From Methylovulum psychrotolerans (GTDB lineage: Bacteria > Pseudomonadota > Gammaproteobacteria > Methylococcales > Methylomonadaceae), in the NCBI RefSeq assembly GCF_002923755.1, contig NZ_PGFZ01000003.1:1-64000 (forward strand): 64,000 bases of DNA, written 5' to 3'. This document shows positions 36,528 through 45,586 of the stretch, one piece after another; position 1 is the stretch's first letter; each line of letters begins with the position of its first letter. Under the pieces are notes generated by a model. It was given only the letters and a program-made list of their open reading frames with translations, ran no database searches and was not told the DNA's origin. A program made the translations under genes and the position numbers.

Positions 36528-36665
36528 GCCGTTGACGTATGGCTGGGGTCATGGGGGTAGTGACAGCGAATTGCCAAAGCCAAACTCATTTGGCTTCCCG
36601 CCCGCTGGCCGCTTACCTATGAAAAGACAGCCGGAACGGCGGCACGACCCTTTGATTGATTGGCC
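36528..36665 (-). repeat. Degenerate attC-like site behind paralogue A
   Basis: Read on the minus strand, the stretch aligns with the clear attC at 50600-50720. 'aatcaaaggg', 'gttccggctg' and 'ataggtaagcg' are shared in order, and it ends in CGTCAACGGC instead of GTTRRRY. Both core sites are damaged. It lies downstream of the gene at 36745-37392, where a cassette attC would be expected. The rest of the 36106-36744 spacer holds MITE copy A and no gene. Confidence 0.45.
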
Positions 36666-36744
36666 AGCACCGCTAAGGTTAAACAGCCACCGACCAAAAG
36701 CGCTTGGATTGCCTCGATGTCTAGCCTAACGCTAAAGCCATCGA

Positions 36745-37392
36745 TTATTGCCGACTGGTAATGATAATATCTAAATTTGTTGAATCACTATTAAGGTTGT
36801 TTTTCATGTCAACTGAAAAATACAGACTTTCTCCTTTGCGCATCACTATATTGTGCGCTGAAAACGCCGCGCCTTCGCCGTTATCTAATGTGCCGGACTT
36901 TATGACGGTAGCGTCTTTATTTTTGAGTGACCAGTTAATGCCATCGCCAACGCCACTGATATAATCAATGTCGGAAACCCTGCCCATAATATTAACTTTC
37001 CCATTTATTGGACTTTTCCATCTTAGAATCACTGGAATATTCAGGCCTGGATGTAAAAGAGGAATCCCTTGTGTGTGGGTCGTTAAGCGATAGGTAAAGG
37101 TTTTTTTTGCTATTCCAACAACAGGGTATGTCCCATTAGCATCGGTTTCTCGCCAACAATGTAGCAAAGGGGTATTAACGAAACAAGGTGAATAATATTG
37201 CGGCAATAACGTGTAGTTAGCGGGTTGGTCGATACCAGAAGTATTTTGCATGAATGCCCATACGCCTGTTGGATTGGTGGTGATGCCTATCATCATGTCT
37301 CGTGACAGATTCCATGATAGGGCTTTTCCAGCAGTTGCCGTGTTGCAAAAGGTTAATGCTAATACGCCTGCCATACCTAAAAATTTTAACAT
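36745..37392 (-). CDS. Secreted protein of unknown family, paralogue A
   Basis: A 215-residue protein with a Sec signal peptide (cleavage after about 21, TATAG). The mature part has SWNLSRDMM, GVWAFMQNT, YTLLPQYY, HPGLNIPVILRWKSP, MGRVSDID and STNLDIIITSRQ. It is 35-40 % like the protein at 53471-54124, with the same motifs in the same order. The fold looks beta-rich and could bind carbohydrate, but this is a guess. It sits directly behind an attI-like segment (37410-37536), so it appears to be an integron cassette gene. Confidence 0.75.
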   Translation of the reverse strand: MLKFLGMAGVLALTFCNTATAGKALSWNLSRDMMIGITTNPTGVWAFMQNTSGIDQPANYTLLPQYYSPCFVNTPLLHCWRETDANGTYPVVGIAKKTFTYRLTTHTQGIPLLHPGLNIPVILRWKSPINGKVNIMGRVSDIDYISGVGDGINWSLKNKDATVIKSGTLDNGEGAAFSAHNIVMRKGESLYFSVDMKNNLNSDSTNLDIIITSRQ

Positions 37393-37409
37393 TGCCTGTA
37401 TCCTAAATT

Positions 37410-37536
37410 TAAAAGCCCAACGTGAGGTAGGCCGCTTAATTGACGCAAGCTATTGCGGCATCCGATTGTCTATCGTTTTTCAAAGATATAAAATTGCTTT
37501 CCTTTTATAAGTTTAGCAGAATTTGGCACATCCTAT
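37410..37536 (-). repeat. attI-like segment, second copy (inverted, no integrase)
   Basis: Read on the minus strand this 127-base stretch matches 49459-49586 at roughly 80 % by eye. Shared blocks are 'ataggatgtgc', 'aaattctgctaaactt', 'cttgcgtca' and the core 'acgttgggc'. The core GTTGGGC is at 37421-37415. The hairpin that is perfect in the other copy is imperfect here. DNA on the far side does not encode an integrase. Confidence 0.65.
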
Positions 37537-37666
37537 CCGTTTACTATGCCATCGTTGAGTGTTGCCTGCGCCAAGCCCCTCCACACCTTAATCATATCCT
37601 TTGCTGCCAGCCTGTCCGGCCACTGTGTGATATGCCGCTTTTTTGTGTGATATGCCTTAAGGCAAG

Positions 37667-37700
37667 GCCGTTAAAAGGCCAATAAGCCTTATTTAACGGC
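37667..37700. other. Nested hairpin in the leader region
   Basis: GCCGTTAAA (37667-37675) pairs with TTTAACGGC (37692-37700), with an inner AGGC/GCCT stem. It lies in the 37537-37907 spacer before the M41-like gene. It could mark the end or part of an untranslated transcript. No gene is seen around it. Confidence 0.35.
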
Positions 37701-37856
37701 TATTTATCAAACACAAATAAACCCTATTATGCGAATTTCATGCCAAAAATAGCGGCATTTTGCCGCGTGACAAAATGCCACATTTTCAAGGGAGCGGACT
37801 CGCTTTACACTTTGCCGCAACTGTTGCTCAACACGGTTACCTTCCTTCCTCTCGAC

Positions 37857-37891
37857 AATGCGGACAACTTCTTTGTCCGCATTCTTTTTTT
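37857..37891 (+). terminator. Strong intrinsic terminator 16 bases before an ATG
   Basis: AATGCGGACAA-CTTCT-TTGTCCGCATT is a perfect 11-bp stem, followed by C and seven T. It ends just before the GAGGT ribosome site of the M41-like gene starting at 37908. No gene on the plus strand ends upstream, so it may be an attenuator or the end of a short leader RNA. Confidence 0.75.
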
Positions 37892-37907
37892 AACCGAGGT
37901 TCTATCA

Positions 37908-38588
37908 ATGAATCGTAGCTATCTGGCAAAACGTACCGCCCAACCCATAGATGTGCAAGAACTGAGCAGAAAAACCGCCATCCATGAAGCAGGTCATGCG
38001 GCGGCGATTTATTTCGGCAATAAACACCAGCAGTTGCCCCCCGTCTGCTTCCAAATCCTCATTTCCGGCTTAAACCACCCGCCCAGCCAGCATAGGGCCC
38101 TGACCACGCCCTGGATTGCCAGAGTCGACGGTGGCCGCTTAATCCATACCCTGCCGTCGTCAGTGACGGAAGCCACCCGTGGCTTTTCCCATCACCAAAA
38201 ACAAGCCTACCTGAAAGCGTTTGATGCCGATATCGTCAATTTGCTGGTCGGGCCATTGGCGGAAGCCAATTATATCGCCTTGCGTGATGACGAAATCATT
38301 AACTCCCGGCTCGTAAATATCAATGCCTTACACCATTATGGCGGGGCGGCGGATTTATGGTTGGTGGAAGAATATCTGACTTGTTTAGGGCTGGATGCGC
38401 AAGCGCGGACGAAAAAGATTGACGCGCTGTTCGGGGCGGCTTTTACATTTATTAACGAGCGCGGGTATTGGCGGGCGATTATCCGCTTGGCTAACCATAT
38501 TCTGGCCAACCGCCACTATACCATCGATTATTCGGCAATTGCAGCGGTGCTGGACGGTAGCGGCGGACTGCGCCAACAAGCGGCTTGA
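37908..38588 (+). CDS. M41-type (FtsH-like) metallopeptidase domain protein
   Basis: A 226-residue soluble protein with the zinc-protease motif HEAGH in KTAIHEAGHAAAIYFG (about 25-40) and a later VNLLVGPLAEANYI that resembles the GGRAAEE region of FtsH proteases. No ATPase domain and no membrane anchor are present, so it is a stand-alone protease-like domain. The ATG at 37908 is preceded by GAGGT at 8 bases. An upstream in-frame extension overlaps the terminator hairpin and is unlikely to be translated. Substrate unknown. Confidence 0.7.
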   Translation: MNRSYLAKRTAQPIDVQELSRKTAIHEAGHAAAIYFGNKHQQLPPVCFQILISGLNHPPSQHRALTTPWIARVDGGRLIHTLPSSVTEATRGFSHHQKQAYLKAFDADIVNLLVGPLAEANYIALRDDEIINSRLVNINALHHYGGAADLWLVEEYLTCLGLDAQARTKKIDALFGAAFTFINERGYWRAIIRLANHILANRHYTIDYSAIAAVLDGSGGLRQQAA

Positions 38589-38597
38589 CCGGATGAG

Positions 38598-39731
38598 TTA
38601 ACCAGACAACGTTTCCAACGTAAACGCCGCGACCGGTTTGTTAAAGCAGCAGCGGTCAGGGCACTGGATAGCCACTGAGGCAAAGGCGTTGTCAATAAAG
38701 GCGCGGTTGGCCGGATTGACCTGAAACCAATCTTGGTTCAGCAAAACATGGTTATGCTCGCGGTAAATGCTATGGTACAAGGTCAGGGCTTCGGCGAAGC
38801 AGCCGAACACCACTTGTGGCGACAAGTTGAGCATCCGTGATGAAATGCCGCCTAACACATAGCTTAATAACGGCGAATGGGCGTTACCGGCATCTTGGCG
38901 GATCACCCACGTTTGGCACTGTTGGTAAGTCGCTTCGTCCAAATTGGCGGGTTCGGCGACATCAACCACCAACAACTTGCGGTTATGTTGCCTTAACGCG
39001 TTGATGCTGGCGCGGGTCAGGCGGGTATCGGCATTGTGGGTACAGGCAATCACGACATCGACACGGCCTACAGCATCCATCGTATCGGCGATTGCTATCG
39101 GGTAATGCGCCGCCATGTCCGCCAAGGCTTTTTTGTTCGCGCCGAAACCGACGACATCAAACTGGCGCTGGGTTAAATGCGCGGTGACGGCCTCCCCCAA
39201 AATCCCATAACAGCCTAACACTAACACCCTGGCGTTACTGTTGTTAAGACCTGACTTTGCCAAGGCATTATCGACATCTTGGCATAACAAAGTCGCCGTG
39301 CCGTTATCGCCAATGGTAAACAGCAAATCGGGGAAGCGTTGTTTTAATTCGTGCCCGTCCCGACCAAACAGGCGCTTGGTTGACGCGGCCAGTAAAATGA
39401 CTTTCGCGCCGCGTTTTTGCGCCCAGATGACGGCATCAATAAAAATGCTTTTGGCGCGTTGCCGCCCTTCTTTGGTCATCAGCTCTTCGGCCGTGACCGC
39501 AATGCCGCGCACTTGCCCCGCCACCCCATTTAAATAAATCCGCGCACCATTGGAATGCCCCGATGTTGGCCAGTTATCGCCCCAAAATACCTGGCCTTCG
39601 GCCTCGTCACGGATATTGGTGATAATCGCCACATCTATCGGCGGTTGTCCCGATAACCAACGGTACCAGCCCCGATAATCAAACATTACCAATGCGATAC
39701 GCCATAATCCTGCCAAATACGTTGCCAACAT
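38598..39731 (-). CDS. Acyl-ACP-reductase-like / predicted amino-acid dehydrogenase (COG5322-type)
   Basis: A 377-residue protein. A central Rossmann domain opens with VLVLGCYGILGEAVTAHL and shows similarity to the shikimate/glutamyl-tRNA reductase fold. The preceding helical region (IDAVIWAQKRGAKVILLAA) resembles cyanobacterial acyl-ACP reductase. Cysteines are present (LGCYG, IACTHN), but I cannot identify the catalytic thiol. An aldehyde-forming reductase is possible. Its gene faces the M41-like gene tail to tail and has no operon partner. Confidence 0.55.
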   Translation of the reverse strand: MLATYLAGLWRIALVMFDYRGWYRWLSGQPPIDVAIITNIRDEAEGQVFWGDNWPTSGHSNGARIYLNGVAGQVRGIAVTAEELMTKEGRQRAKSIFIDAVIWAQKRGAKVILLAASTKRLFGRDGHELKQRFPDLLFTIGDNGTATLLCQDVDNALAKSGLNNSNARVLVLGCYGILGEAVTAHLTQRQFDVVGFGANKKALADMAAHYPIAIADTMDAVGRVDVVIACTHNADTRLTRASINALRQHNRKLLVVDVAEPANLDEATYQQCQTWVIRQDAGNAHSPLLSYVLGGISSRMLNLSPQVVFGCFAEALTLYHSIYREHNHVLLNQDWFQVNPANRAFIDNAFASVAIQCPDRCCFNKPVAAFTLETLSG

Positions 39732-39911
39732 GGTTTAACCCCTATCAAAAATTTTACAGGGCTCCAGTGTAAAAGTTGGCGGGGCGGGTAACAATAAGGT
39801 GATTTCCGTAATTTGATGGGGGAGGTAGGGATAGGTATAACGATGAGCGGTGGTTTGTCAGGCAAGAAACAGCCCGCCCGACAAACCCACTTTAAGCTGA
39901 GGGCAATAGCC

Positions 39912-40217
39912 TTACGGGGCTTTTTTCCCCGCCGGGGCAGCGGGAGCGGCGGGTGTGCCGCTCAGTTGGATGTCCGCTTTGTTTTTCTCGATGGTTTTCT
40001 CGCCAATGCCGTTGACGTTCGTCAGTTCTTCCACGGCTTTAAACGGGCCTTTTTCGGTGCGGTATTTGACAATCGCCTCGGCTTTTTTCAGGCCTATGCC
40101 TTTTAGGGAGTCGGCGATGGTTTGGGCATCGGCGGTATTGATGTTAACGGGGGCGGCAAAGGCGGCGGGGGCTAAGGCCAAACAGCCCAGCCAAAACAAC
40201 AGGGTTAATTTTTTCAT
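39912..40217 (-). CDS. ComEA-like helix-hairpin-helix protein
   Basis: A 101-residue protein. A signal peptide (1-21) is followed by a ComEA-type HhH domain: VNINTADAQTIADSLKGIGLKKAEAIVKYR and LTNVNGIGEKTIEKNK. The tail is Pro/Ala-rich. Exported HhH proteins of this type bind DNA in the periplasm and are needed for DNA uptake in competent bacteria. A competence role here is inferred only from family. Confidence 0.85.
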   Translation of the reverse strand: MKKLTLLFWLGCLALAPAAFAAPVNINTADAQTIADSLKGIGLKKAEAIVKYRTEKGPFKAVEELTNVNGIGEKTIEKNKADIQLSGTPAAPAAPAGKKAP

Positions 40218-40442
40218 AGTTGCCTCTCAAACGGTCAATAAAAGGGTTGGGGATAGGTGGTAATTACTGCGAATACCCCATGAGAAAGTGTAGCAACATA
40301 CTATGACAATACAACCCGTGTTTTGATATTTATAGGCGAGTCGGCAAAAAATCAGGCTCAAAACGTTGCCCGGTACCTGACAGGTTAGGTCAGGCGTGGG
40401 TTAAAGCCCTCGGCAAAGCCTAAAGACCATTGCCCTCCACCG

Positions 40443-41462
40443 CTAGCCCAACTCACTGACATACTGCTTAAACGCCGCCCCGGCCTGTTCGGTGACCAGT
40501 TTCGGTACTAAATAGCCGGGCAGGGCGGTTTGTAGGGCGTGGAGCAGTTGCAGGGCTTCCGCTTTGCCGACTTCAAAATGTGCCGCACCGTGGACTTTAT
40601 CCAATAAATGCAGGTAATAGGGGATAACCCCCAAGCTGAACAGATCTTCGCTGAGCTGGCAGAGCACAGCGGCATTGTCGTTAACGCCTTTTAACAGCAC
40701 GGCTTGGTTAAAAACGGTGATGCCGTGGTGTTTTAGGCGGTGCAGGGCGGCGGCGGTACGGGGGTTCAGTTCGTTGGGATGGTTGCAATGCACCACCAGC
40801 ACCAAGGTTTTGCCGCTGTTGGCCAGAATGTCCAGCAAGGTGTCGGTGATCCGTGCGGGCAAGACGATAGGCAGGCGGCTGTGGATGCGGATACGTTTAA
40901 CCGTTTCAATTTGGCTAAGTTGTCGGCACAAGGCCGCCAGTTGCGTGTCGTTTAGCAGCAAGGGGTCGCCGCCGCTTAAAATCACTTCGCTGATGCTGGG
41001 GTCTGCGGCGATGTAGGCTAAGGCCGCCTGTTGCTTTTGTTTGCCCAGTTGTACATCAGCGTAGGGGAAGTTGCGGCGGAAGCAGTAGCGGCAATTGATG
41101 GCGCAAGTCCCCGTGTTAATCAGCAGTACCCGCCCGTGGTATTTGTGCAATACGCCGATTTCGGCCAGGGCGGGCAAATCGCCGACCGGGTCGGTGGTAA
41201 AGCCCGGCACGGCCAGTAGCTCGTCGGCGATAGGCAGCACTTGCCGCAGTAAGGGGTCGTGGGGGTTGCCTTTTTCCATGCTGGCGGCAAAGCTTAACGG
41301 CACGCGCAAAGCAAAGCTTTGTGGCCCGGTCAGGGCGGCGGGCAATTGCCCTGGCGGTAGCTGTAGGTAAGCGCACAGGTCTTCGGTGCGGGTAAAGGCT
41401 CCGCTGAGTTGTTGTTGCCAGTTTTGGGCAAAATGTGCGGTCTCGTCGGCGTATTCGGTCAT
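40443..41462 (-). CDS. epmB: EF-P beta-lysylation protein EpmB (lysine 2,3-aminomutase family)
   Basis: A 339-residue radical SAM enzyme with the cluster motif Cys120-x3-Cys124-x2-Cys127 (TCAINCRYCF), SGGDPLL and RIHSRLPIVLP. EpmB converts (S)-alpha-lysine to (R)-beta-lysine for attachment to elongation factor P. It is transcribed divergently from efp, with epmA just beyond, so all the genes needed to make and attach beta-lysine are together. Confidence 0.95.
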   Translation of the reverse strand: MTEYADETAHFAQNWQQQLSGAFTRTEDLCAYLQLPPGQLPAALTGPQSFALRVPLSFAASMEKGNPHDPLLRQVLPIADELLAVPGFTTDPVGDLPALAEIGVLHKYHGRVLLINTGTCAINCRYCFRRNFPYADVQLGKQKQQAALAYIAADPSISEVILSGGDPLLLNDTQLAALCRQLSQIETVKRIRIHSRLPIVLPARITDTLLDILANSGKTLVLVVHCNHPNELNPRTAAALHRLKHHGITVFNQAVLLKGVNDNAAVLCQLSEDLFSLGVIPYYLHLLDKVHGAAHFEVGKAEALQLLHALQTALPGYLVPKLVTEQAGAAFKQYVSELG

Positions 41463-41498
41463 GGCTGGGGTATTTAAAGTTTCTCTGGAGGGTTGCCT

Positions 41499-41510
41499 CC
41501 ATTATAATGG
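41499..41510. promoter_or_regulatory. Palindromic TATAAT box between epmB and efp
   Basis: CCATTATAATGG is a perfect 12-base palindrome in the 83-base divergent spacer. It presents TATAAT on both strands and could serve as the -10 for both genes. Neither side has a good -35 box. Confidence 0.4.
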
Positions 41511-41545
41511 GCAACTTTTAATTATTGTGTCACACTGAGGATAAA

Positions 41546-42115
41546 ATGGCTGTTTATAGCACTAATGAGTTTAAAGCCGGGTTAAAAATCATGCTCGATA
41601 ATGACCCTTGCGCAATCATTGAAAATGAGTTTGTCAAACCGGGTAAGGGTCAGGCGTTTAACCGCGTTAGAATCAGAAACTTAAAAACAGGCCGGGTGAT
41701 TGAGCGCACCTTTAAATCGGGCGAGTCGCTGGAAGGCGCGGATGTAGTTGATGTGGAAATGCAATATCTGTATAACGATGGCGAATATCGCCATTTTATG
41801 GTGCAAGATACCTTTGAGCAATATCAGGCCGATGCCAAAATCGTCGGCGATGCCGGTTTATGGCTGAAAGACCAAGATTTTTGCTTCGTGACCTTATGGA
41901 ATGACGCACCGTTAGCGGTGACACCGTCTAACTTTGTCGAGTTGGAAATTGTCGAAACCGATCCGGGTGTGCGCGGCGATACCTCCGGCGGCGGCGGTAA
42001 ACCGGCTAAACTGACCACTGGGGCTGTGGTGCGTGTGCCGCTGTTTGTGCAAATCGGCGAGGTGATTAAGGTCGATACCCGCACCGGGGAATATATTTCC
42101 CGCGTTAAAGACTAA
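41546..42115 (+). CDS. efp: Elongation factor P
   Basis: A 189-residue EF-P with an N-terminal KOW-like domain and two OB domains. Lys34 in the loop KPGKGQ is the residue modified by EpmA. EF-P relieves ribosome stalling at proline runs. The ATG at 41546 follows GAGG and starts [10 protein letters not shown]; the frame extends 7 codons upstream without a site. Its stop is directly followed by the epmA ATG. Confidence 0.97.
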   Translation: MAVYSTNEFKAGLKIMLDNDPCAIIENEFVKPGKGQAFNRVRIRNLKTGRVIERTFKSGESLEGADVVDVEMQYLYNDGEYRHFMVQDTFEQYQADAKIVGDAGLWLKDQDFCFVTLWNDAPLAVTPSNFVELEIVETDPGVRGDTSGGGGKPAKLTTGAVVRVPLFVQIGEVIKVDTRTGEYISRVKD

Positions 42116-43096
42116 ATGCAGGCGGATTGGCAACCTTCCTGTAGCGTGGCGGCACTGCAACGCCGCGCCCGCTTGTTGCAGGACATTCGGGCGTTTTTCC
42201 ACGCCCGCGCGGTGCTGGAAGTGGAAACGCCGTTATTGGGGCATTGCACGGGTACTGACCCGCAATTGGCTTTTTTTAGCACCAACTATCATAGCCCGCC
42301 CTTACGGCAGACCTTGTATTTGCAAACGTCGCCGGAGTTTGCCATGAAACGCTTGTTGGCGGCGGGTAGCGGTTCGATTTACCAGATAGGTAAGGCCTTT
42401 AGGAACGGTGAGGCCGGACGCTTCCATAATCCCGAATTTACCCTATTGGAATGGTATCGGGTGGGCTTTACCCTGGACGATTTAATGGCCGAAGTGGCGG
42501 ACTTGTTCGCCGTGCTATTTGCCGACCAAGGCTTGCAGCCGCCGCAACGGCACAGTTATCAGGCGGTGTTCCGCGCCCATACGGGTTTGGACGCGCTGCA
42601 ATTTAACTCTGCCGACTATTGCGCTTATGCGGTGGCGAACGGCTTGCCGGAAGCGGTGGCTTTATGTGGTGAAGACCATGTATTGTGGTTGGATATGTTG
42701 TTCAGCCATAAGGTGCAGCCGTTTTTGGGCGCTCAAGGCTTATGTATGGTCTACGCCTATCCGGCCTGCCAGTCGTCTTTGGCGCGTCCTAGCCCCGATA
42801 ATCCGTTAACGGTCGAGCGGGTCGAACTGTTTATGCGCGGCGTTGAGTTGGGTAACGGTTATTATGAACTGACCGATGCCGACGAGCAGGCACGGCGCTT
42901 TAATAAGGAAATTCAACAACGGCAGGAACAAAACCTCCCCGCCGTTATCGAAGACTCACGTTTGCTGGCGGCATTAGCGGCAGGCCTGCCCGATTGTGCC
43001 GGCATCGCCATGGGTTTGGACAGGGTATTATTGTTGCTGTCAGGCACAGCGACGGCACTCAGCGAGACGCTGAGCTTTGCTGTTGACAGAGCGTAA
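42116..43096 (+). CDS. epmA: EF-P--(R)-beta-lysine ligase EpmA
   Basis: A 326-residue paralogue of class II lysyl-tRNA synthetase without an anticodon-binding domain. It has VLEVETPLLGHCTGTDP (motif 1 region), FRNGEAGRFHNPEFTLLEWY (motif 2) and GIAMGLDRVLLLL (motif 3). It attaches (R)-beta-lysine to Lys34 of EF-P. The ATG touches the efp stop (TAAATG), so the two are co-translated. Confidence 0.95.
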   Translation: MQADWQPSCSVAALQRRARLLQDIRAFFHARAVLEVETPLLGHCTGTDPQLAFFSTNYHSPPLRQTLYLQTSPEFAMKRLLAAGSGSIYQIGKAFRNGEAGRFHNPEFTLLEWYRVGFTLDDLMAEVADLFAVLFADQGLQPPQRHSYQAVFRAHTGLDALQFNSADYCAYAVANGLPEAVALCGEDHVLWLDMLFSHKVQPFLGAQGLCMVYAYPACQSSLARPSPDNPLTVERVELFMRGVELGNGYYELTDADEQARRFNKEIQQRQEQNLPAVIEDSRLLAALAAGLPDCAGIAMGLDRVLLLLSGTATALSETLSFAVDRA

Positions 43097-43116
43097 GGTC
43101 TTTTCAATTCTTACTG

Positions 43117-43125
43117 TGCTATAAT
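43117..43125 (+). promoter_or_regulatory. Extended -10 promoter before bamA
   Basis: TGCTATAAT gives a perfect -10 with the TGn extension, 50 bases before the bamA ATG. The -35 region is weak, as is allowed for extended -10 promoters. Confidence 0.5.
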
Positions 43126-43174
43126 CCCGACCAGCCCCCTATTCACTAAAATTGTTTTACTTTTCGCTGTTTAC

Positions 43175-45490
43175 ATGAAATTACATCCTTTTTCTCGCTG
43201 GTTATTGCTAGGCTTGCTTGTTTCCCAGGCGGTTAAAAGTGACGGAGAATTCGTTGTCAGTGATATTAAAGTCACCGGTCTGCAACGTATTTCGCTCGGA
43301 ACAGTGTATAACTACCTACCCGTTAATGTCGGCGAACGCTTTTCCCAAGAAAAAGTCGCCCCTGCCATTCGGGCTTTATTTAAGACCGGGTTTTTTAAGG
43401 ACATCACCTTAGAAAGGCAGGGCAACACCTTGATGGTTAAGGTGATCGAGCGGCCCTCCATTGCCAAAATCATTTTTGAAGGCAATAAGGATTTGTCCAA
43501 AGACGATTTAAAAAAGGCCTTGGATAAGATCGGTTTGTCGGAAGGGAAAATTTTTGACCGCCAAGTGTTGGATAAGGTCGAACAGGAACTTAACCGCCAA
43601 TACCTTAGCCACGGCAAATACGGTTTGAAAATCAAGACCGAGGTCGCGAACCTGACGCGTAACCGGGTCGGCATTACCATTAACATTTCCGAAGGCAAGG
43701 TCGCCAAGATCAAGCAAATCAATATTGTCGGCAACCAAGCCTTTGACGACAAAACTCTGCTGGGCACCATTGAACTCAGCACCAGCAACTGGCTGTCGTT
43801 TTACAGCAAAGATGACCAATATTCTAAGCAAAAGCTGGCGGCGGACTTAGAAACTTTGCGCTCCTATTATTTGGACCGCGGCTATATCAATTTTGCCATT
43901 GAATCGACGCAAGTCGCCATTACCCCTGATAAAAAAGATATTTATGTCACCATAAACGTCAAGGAAGGCGCGGTTTACACAGTAGAAAAGGTTAAACTGG
44001 CGGGTAATCTGATTGCCCCACCGGAAGAGTTGATCAAATTAGTCGGCATAGGGCCGGGGGAAGTGTTCTCCCGCAAAAGCGCCACCGAAACCTCTAAAGC
44101 CATTTCTGACCGCCTAGGCAACGACGGCTATGCCTTCGCCAACGTCAATATGGTCCCGGACGTTAACGAAGCGAACAAGACCGTGGATATGACGTTTTTC
44201 GTCGATCCGGGCAAGCGGGCTTATGTCCATCAGATTAATATGAGCGGCAACACCAAAACCCGCGATGAAGTGTTGCGGCGGGAAATGCGCCAAATGGAAT
44301 CCAGTTGGGCTTCCAGCGCTAAGATTGAGCGCTCAAAAACCCGTTTGGAACGCTTGGGCTATTTTGAGTCAGTCAATGTCGAAACCCCGCCCGTGGTCGG
44401 CACCAACGACCAAATTGATGTCAATTTTGGCGTGACCGAAAAAGCGTCGGGTAACTTGTCGGCGGGGGTGGGCTTTTCGCAGGTGCAGGGGATTGTCTTT
44501 AACGCCAACATTTCCCAAGACAACGTGTTCGGTTCGGGTAAACGGGTTAACATCGGCTTTAATAACAGTTCCTATCTGACCAGTTACCAATTGGGCTTTT
44601 TTAACCCCTATTTTACCAAAGACGGGGTCAGCGTCGGTTATACGGCGGGCTATACCAAGCGGAACGCCGGACAAATTAATATTGCCAACTATTCGACCGA
44701 GGTGTTGAATGCGGGCATGGATTTCGGTATCCCGTTAAATGAGTTCGACCAAGTGCGCTTCGGTTTGGAAGGCAAGCACACCCAGTTGAGCACCACGGTG
44801 TATTCGTCGCAACAAATCAGCAGTTTTATCAATAATCAAGGCAATAGCTTTTTAACCGTATCGCCGACTTTAAGCTGGACACACGATACCTTAAACCGGG
44901 CGATTTTCCCCAGCAAGGGTGGGCAACAGCGTTTAACAGGCCTGATTACGGCACCCGGCAGTGATTTGGAATATTATAAGGTCGGCTATAAGCACCAATT
45001 GTATTTCCCGTTGGCGAAAGATTTTACCTTCAGGATACAGGCGGAAGCGGCTTATGGTCATGGCTACGGCAAAACCAGCGCCCTGCCGTTTTTTGAAAAC
45101 TATTACGGCGGCGGTACCGGTTCGGTGCGCGGCTACCGCAACAACTCCTTAGGACCGCGCGACTCCAATGGCTATCCGTTGGGCGGTTCGAGCAAAATTA
45201 TCGGCAACGCCGAGCTGTTTTTCCCCGTACCGTTCTTATCCGATGTCAAATCGGTGCGCTTAGGGGCGTTTATGGATGCAGGAACCATCAGCAATGCCTT
45301 TACGGTCAATAATCTGAAATATGCGGCAGGCCTGTCCGGCGAATGGCTATCGCCGTTTGGGGCCTTATCGATCAGTGTCGCGCAGCCCTTAAAGACCGGC
45401 ACGACCACCTACATCGACAACAACGGCAATGCGGTGCAAGTACAAGACCAAAGCCAATTGTTCCAATTTAACTTCGGGCAAAATTTCTAG
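43175..45490 (+). CDS. bamA: Outer membrane protein assembly factor BamA
   Basis: A 771-residue Omp85 protein. A signal-like N terminus is followed by five POTRA domains (about 25-425; for example [13 protein letters not shown] and [10 protein letters not shown]) and a 16-strand barrel with the conserved [11 protein letters not shown] of the lid loop and a C-terminal aromatic end FNFGQNF. It folds beta-barrel proteins into the outer membrane. The signal peptide has a short hydrophobic core ([12 protein letters not shown]). Confidence 0.97.
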   Translation: MKLHPFSRWLLLGLLVSQAVKSDGEFVVSDIKVTGLQRISLGTVYNYLPVNVGERFSQEKVAPAIRALFKTGFFKDITLERQGNTLMVKVIERPSIAKIIFEGNKDLSKDDLKKALDKIGLSEGKIFDRQVLDKVEQELNRQYLSHGKYGLKIKTEVANLTRNRVGITINISEGKVAKIKQINIVGNQAFDDKTLLGTIELSTSNWLSFYSKDDQYSKQKLAADLETLRSYYLDRGYINFAIESTQVAITPDKKDIYVTINVKEGAVYTVEKVKLAGNLIAPPEELIKLVGIGPGEVFSRKSATETSKAISDRLGNDGYAFANVNMVPDVNEANKTVDMTFFVDPGKRAYVHQINMSGNTKTRDEVLRREMRQMESSWASSAKIERSKTRLERLGYFESVNVETPPVVGTNDQIDVNFGVTEKASGNLSAGVGFSQVQGIVFNANISQDNVFGSGKRVNIGFNNSSYLTSYQLGFFNPYFTKDGVSVGYTAGYTKRNAGQINIANYSTEVLNAGMDFGIPLNEFDQVRFGLEGKHTQLSTTVYSSQQISSFINNQGNSFLTVSPTLSWTHDTLNRAIFPSKGGQQRLTGLITAPGSDLEYYKVGYKHQLYFPLAKDFTFRIQAEAAYGHGYGKTSALPFFENYYGGGTGSVRGYRNNSLGPRDSNGYPLGGSSKIIGNAELFFPVPFLSDVKSVRLGAFMDAGTISNAFTVNNLKYAAGLSGEWLSPFGALSISVAQPLKTGTTTYIDNNGNAVQVQDQSQLFQFNFGQNF

Positions 45491-45499
45491 CCTTAGGTC

Positions 45500-45529
45500 T
45501 TGGGATTTGCTTTGCTTATCCCCTATAAT
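45500..45529 (+). promoter_or_regulatory. Candidate promoter before skp
   Basis: TTGGGA (45500-45505) and a perfect TATAAT (45524-45529) are 18 bases apart. They lie just after the bamA stop and about 57 bases before the skp start. Confidence 0.45.
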
Positions 45530-45586
45530 TGAACCACCTACCGTTAACAGAACTTACTATTTAATGAATTGGAGATTGATTTAACA

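Noticed and set aside
36478-36561. Short plus-strand frame starting MERWQHYKLTGYAV
   Set aside because: Only 27 codons, and the region overlaps the attC remnant on the other strand; no supporting features.
37740-37907. 56-codon N-terminal extension of the M41-like protein
   Set aside because: It would be read through the terminator hairpin and lacks a ribosome site, while the ATG at 37908 has GAGGT at good spacing.
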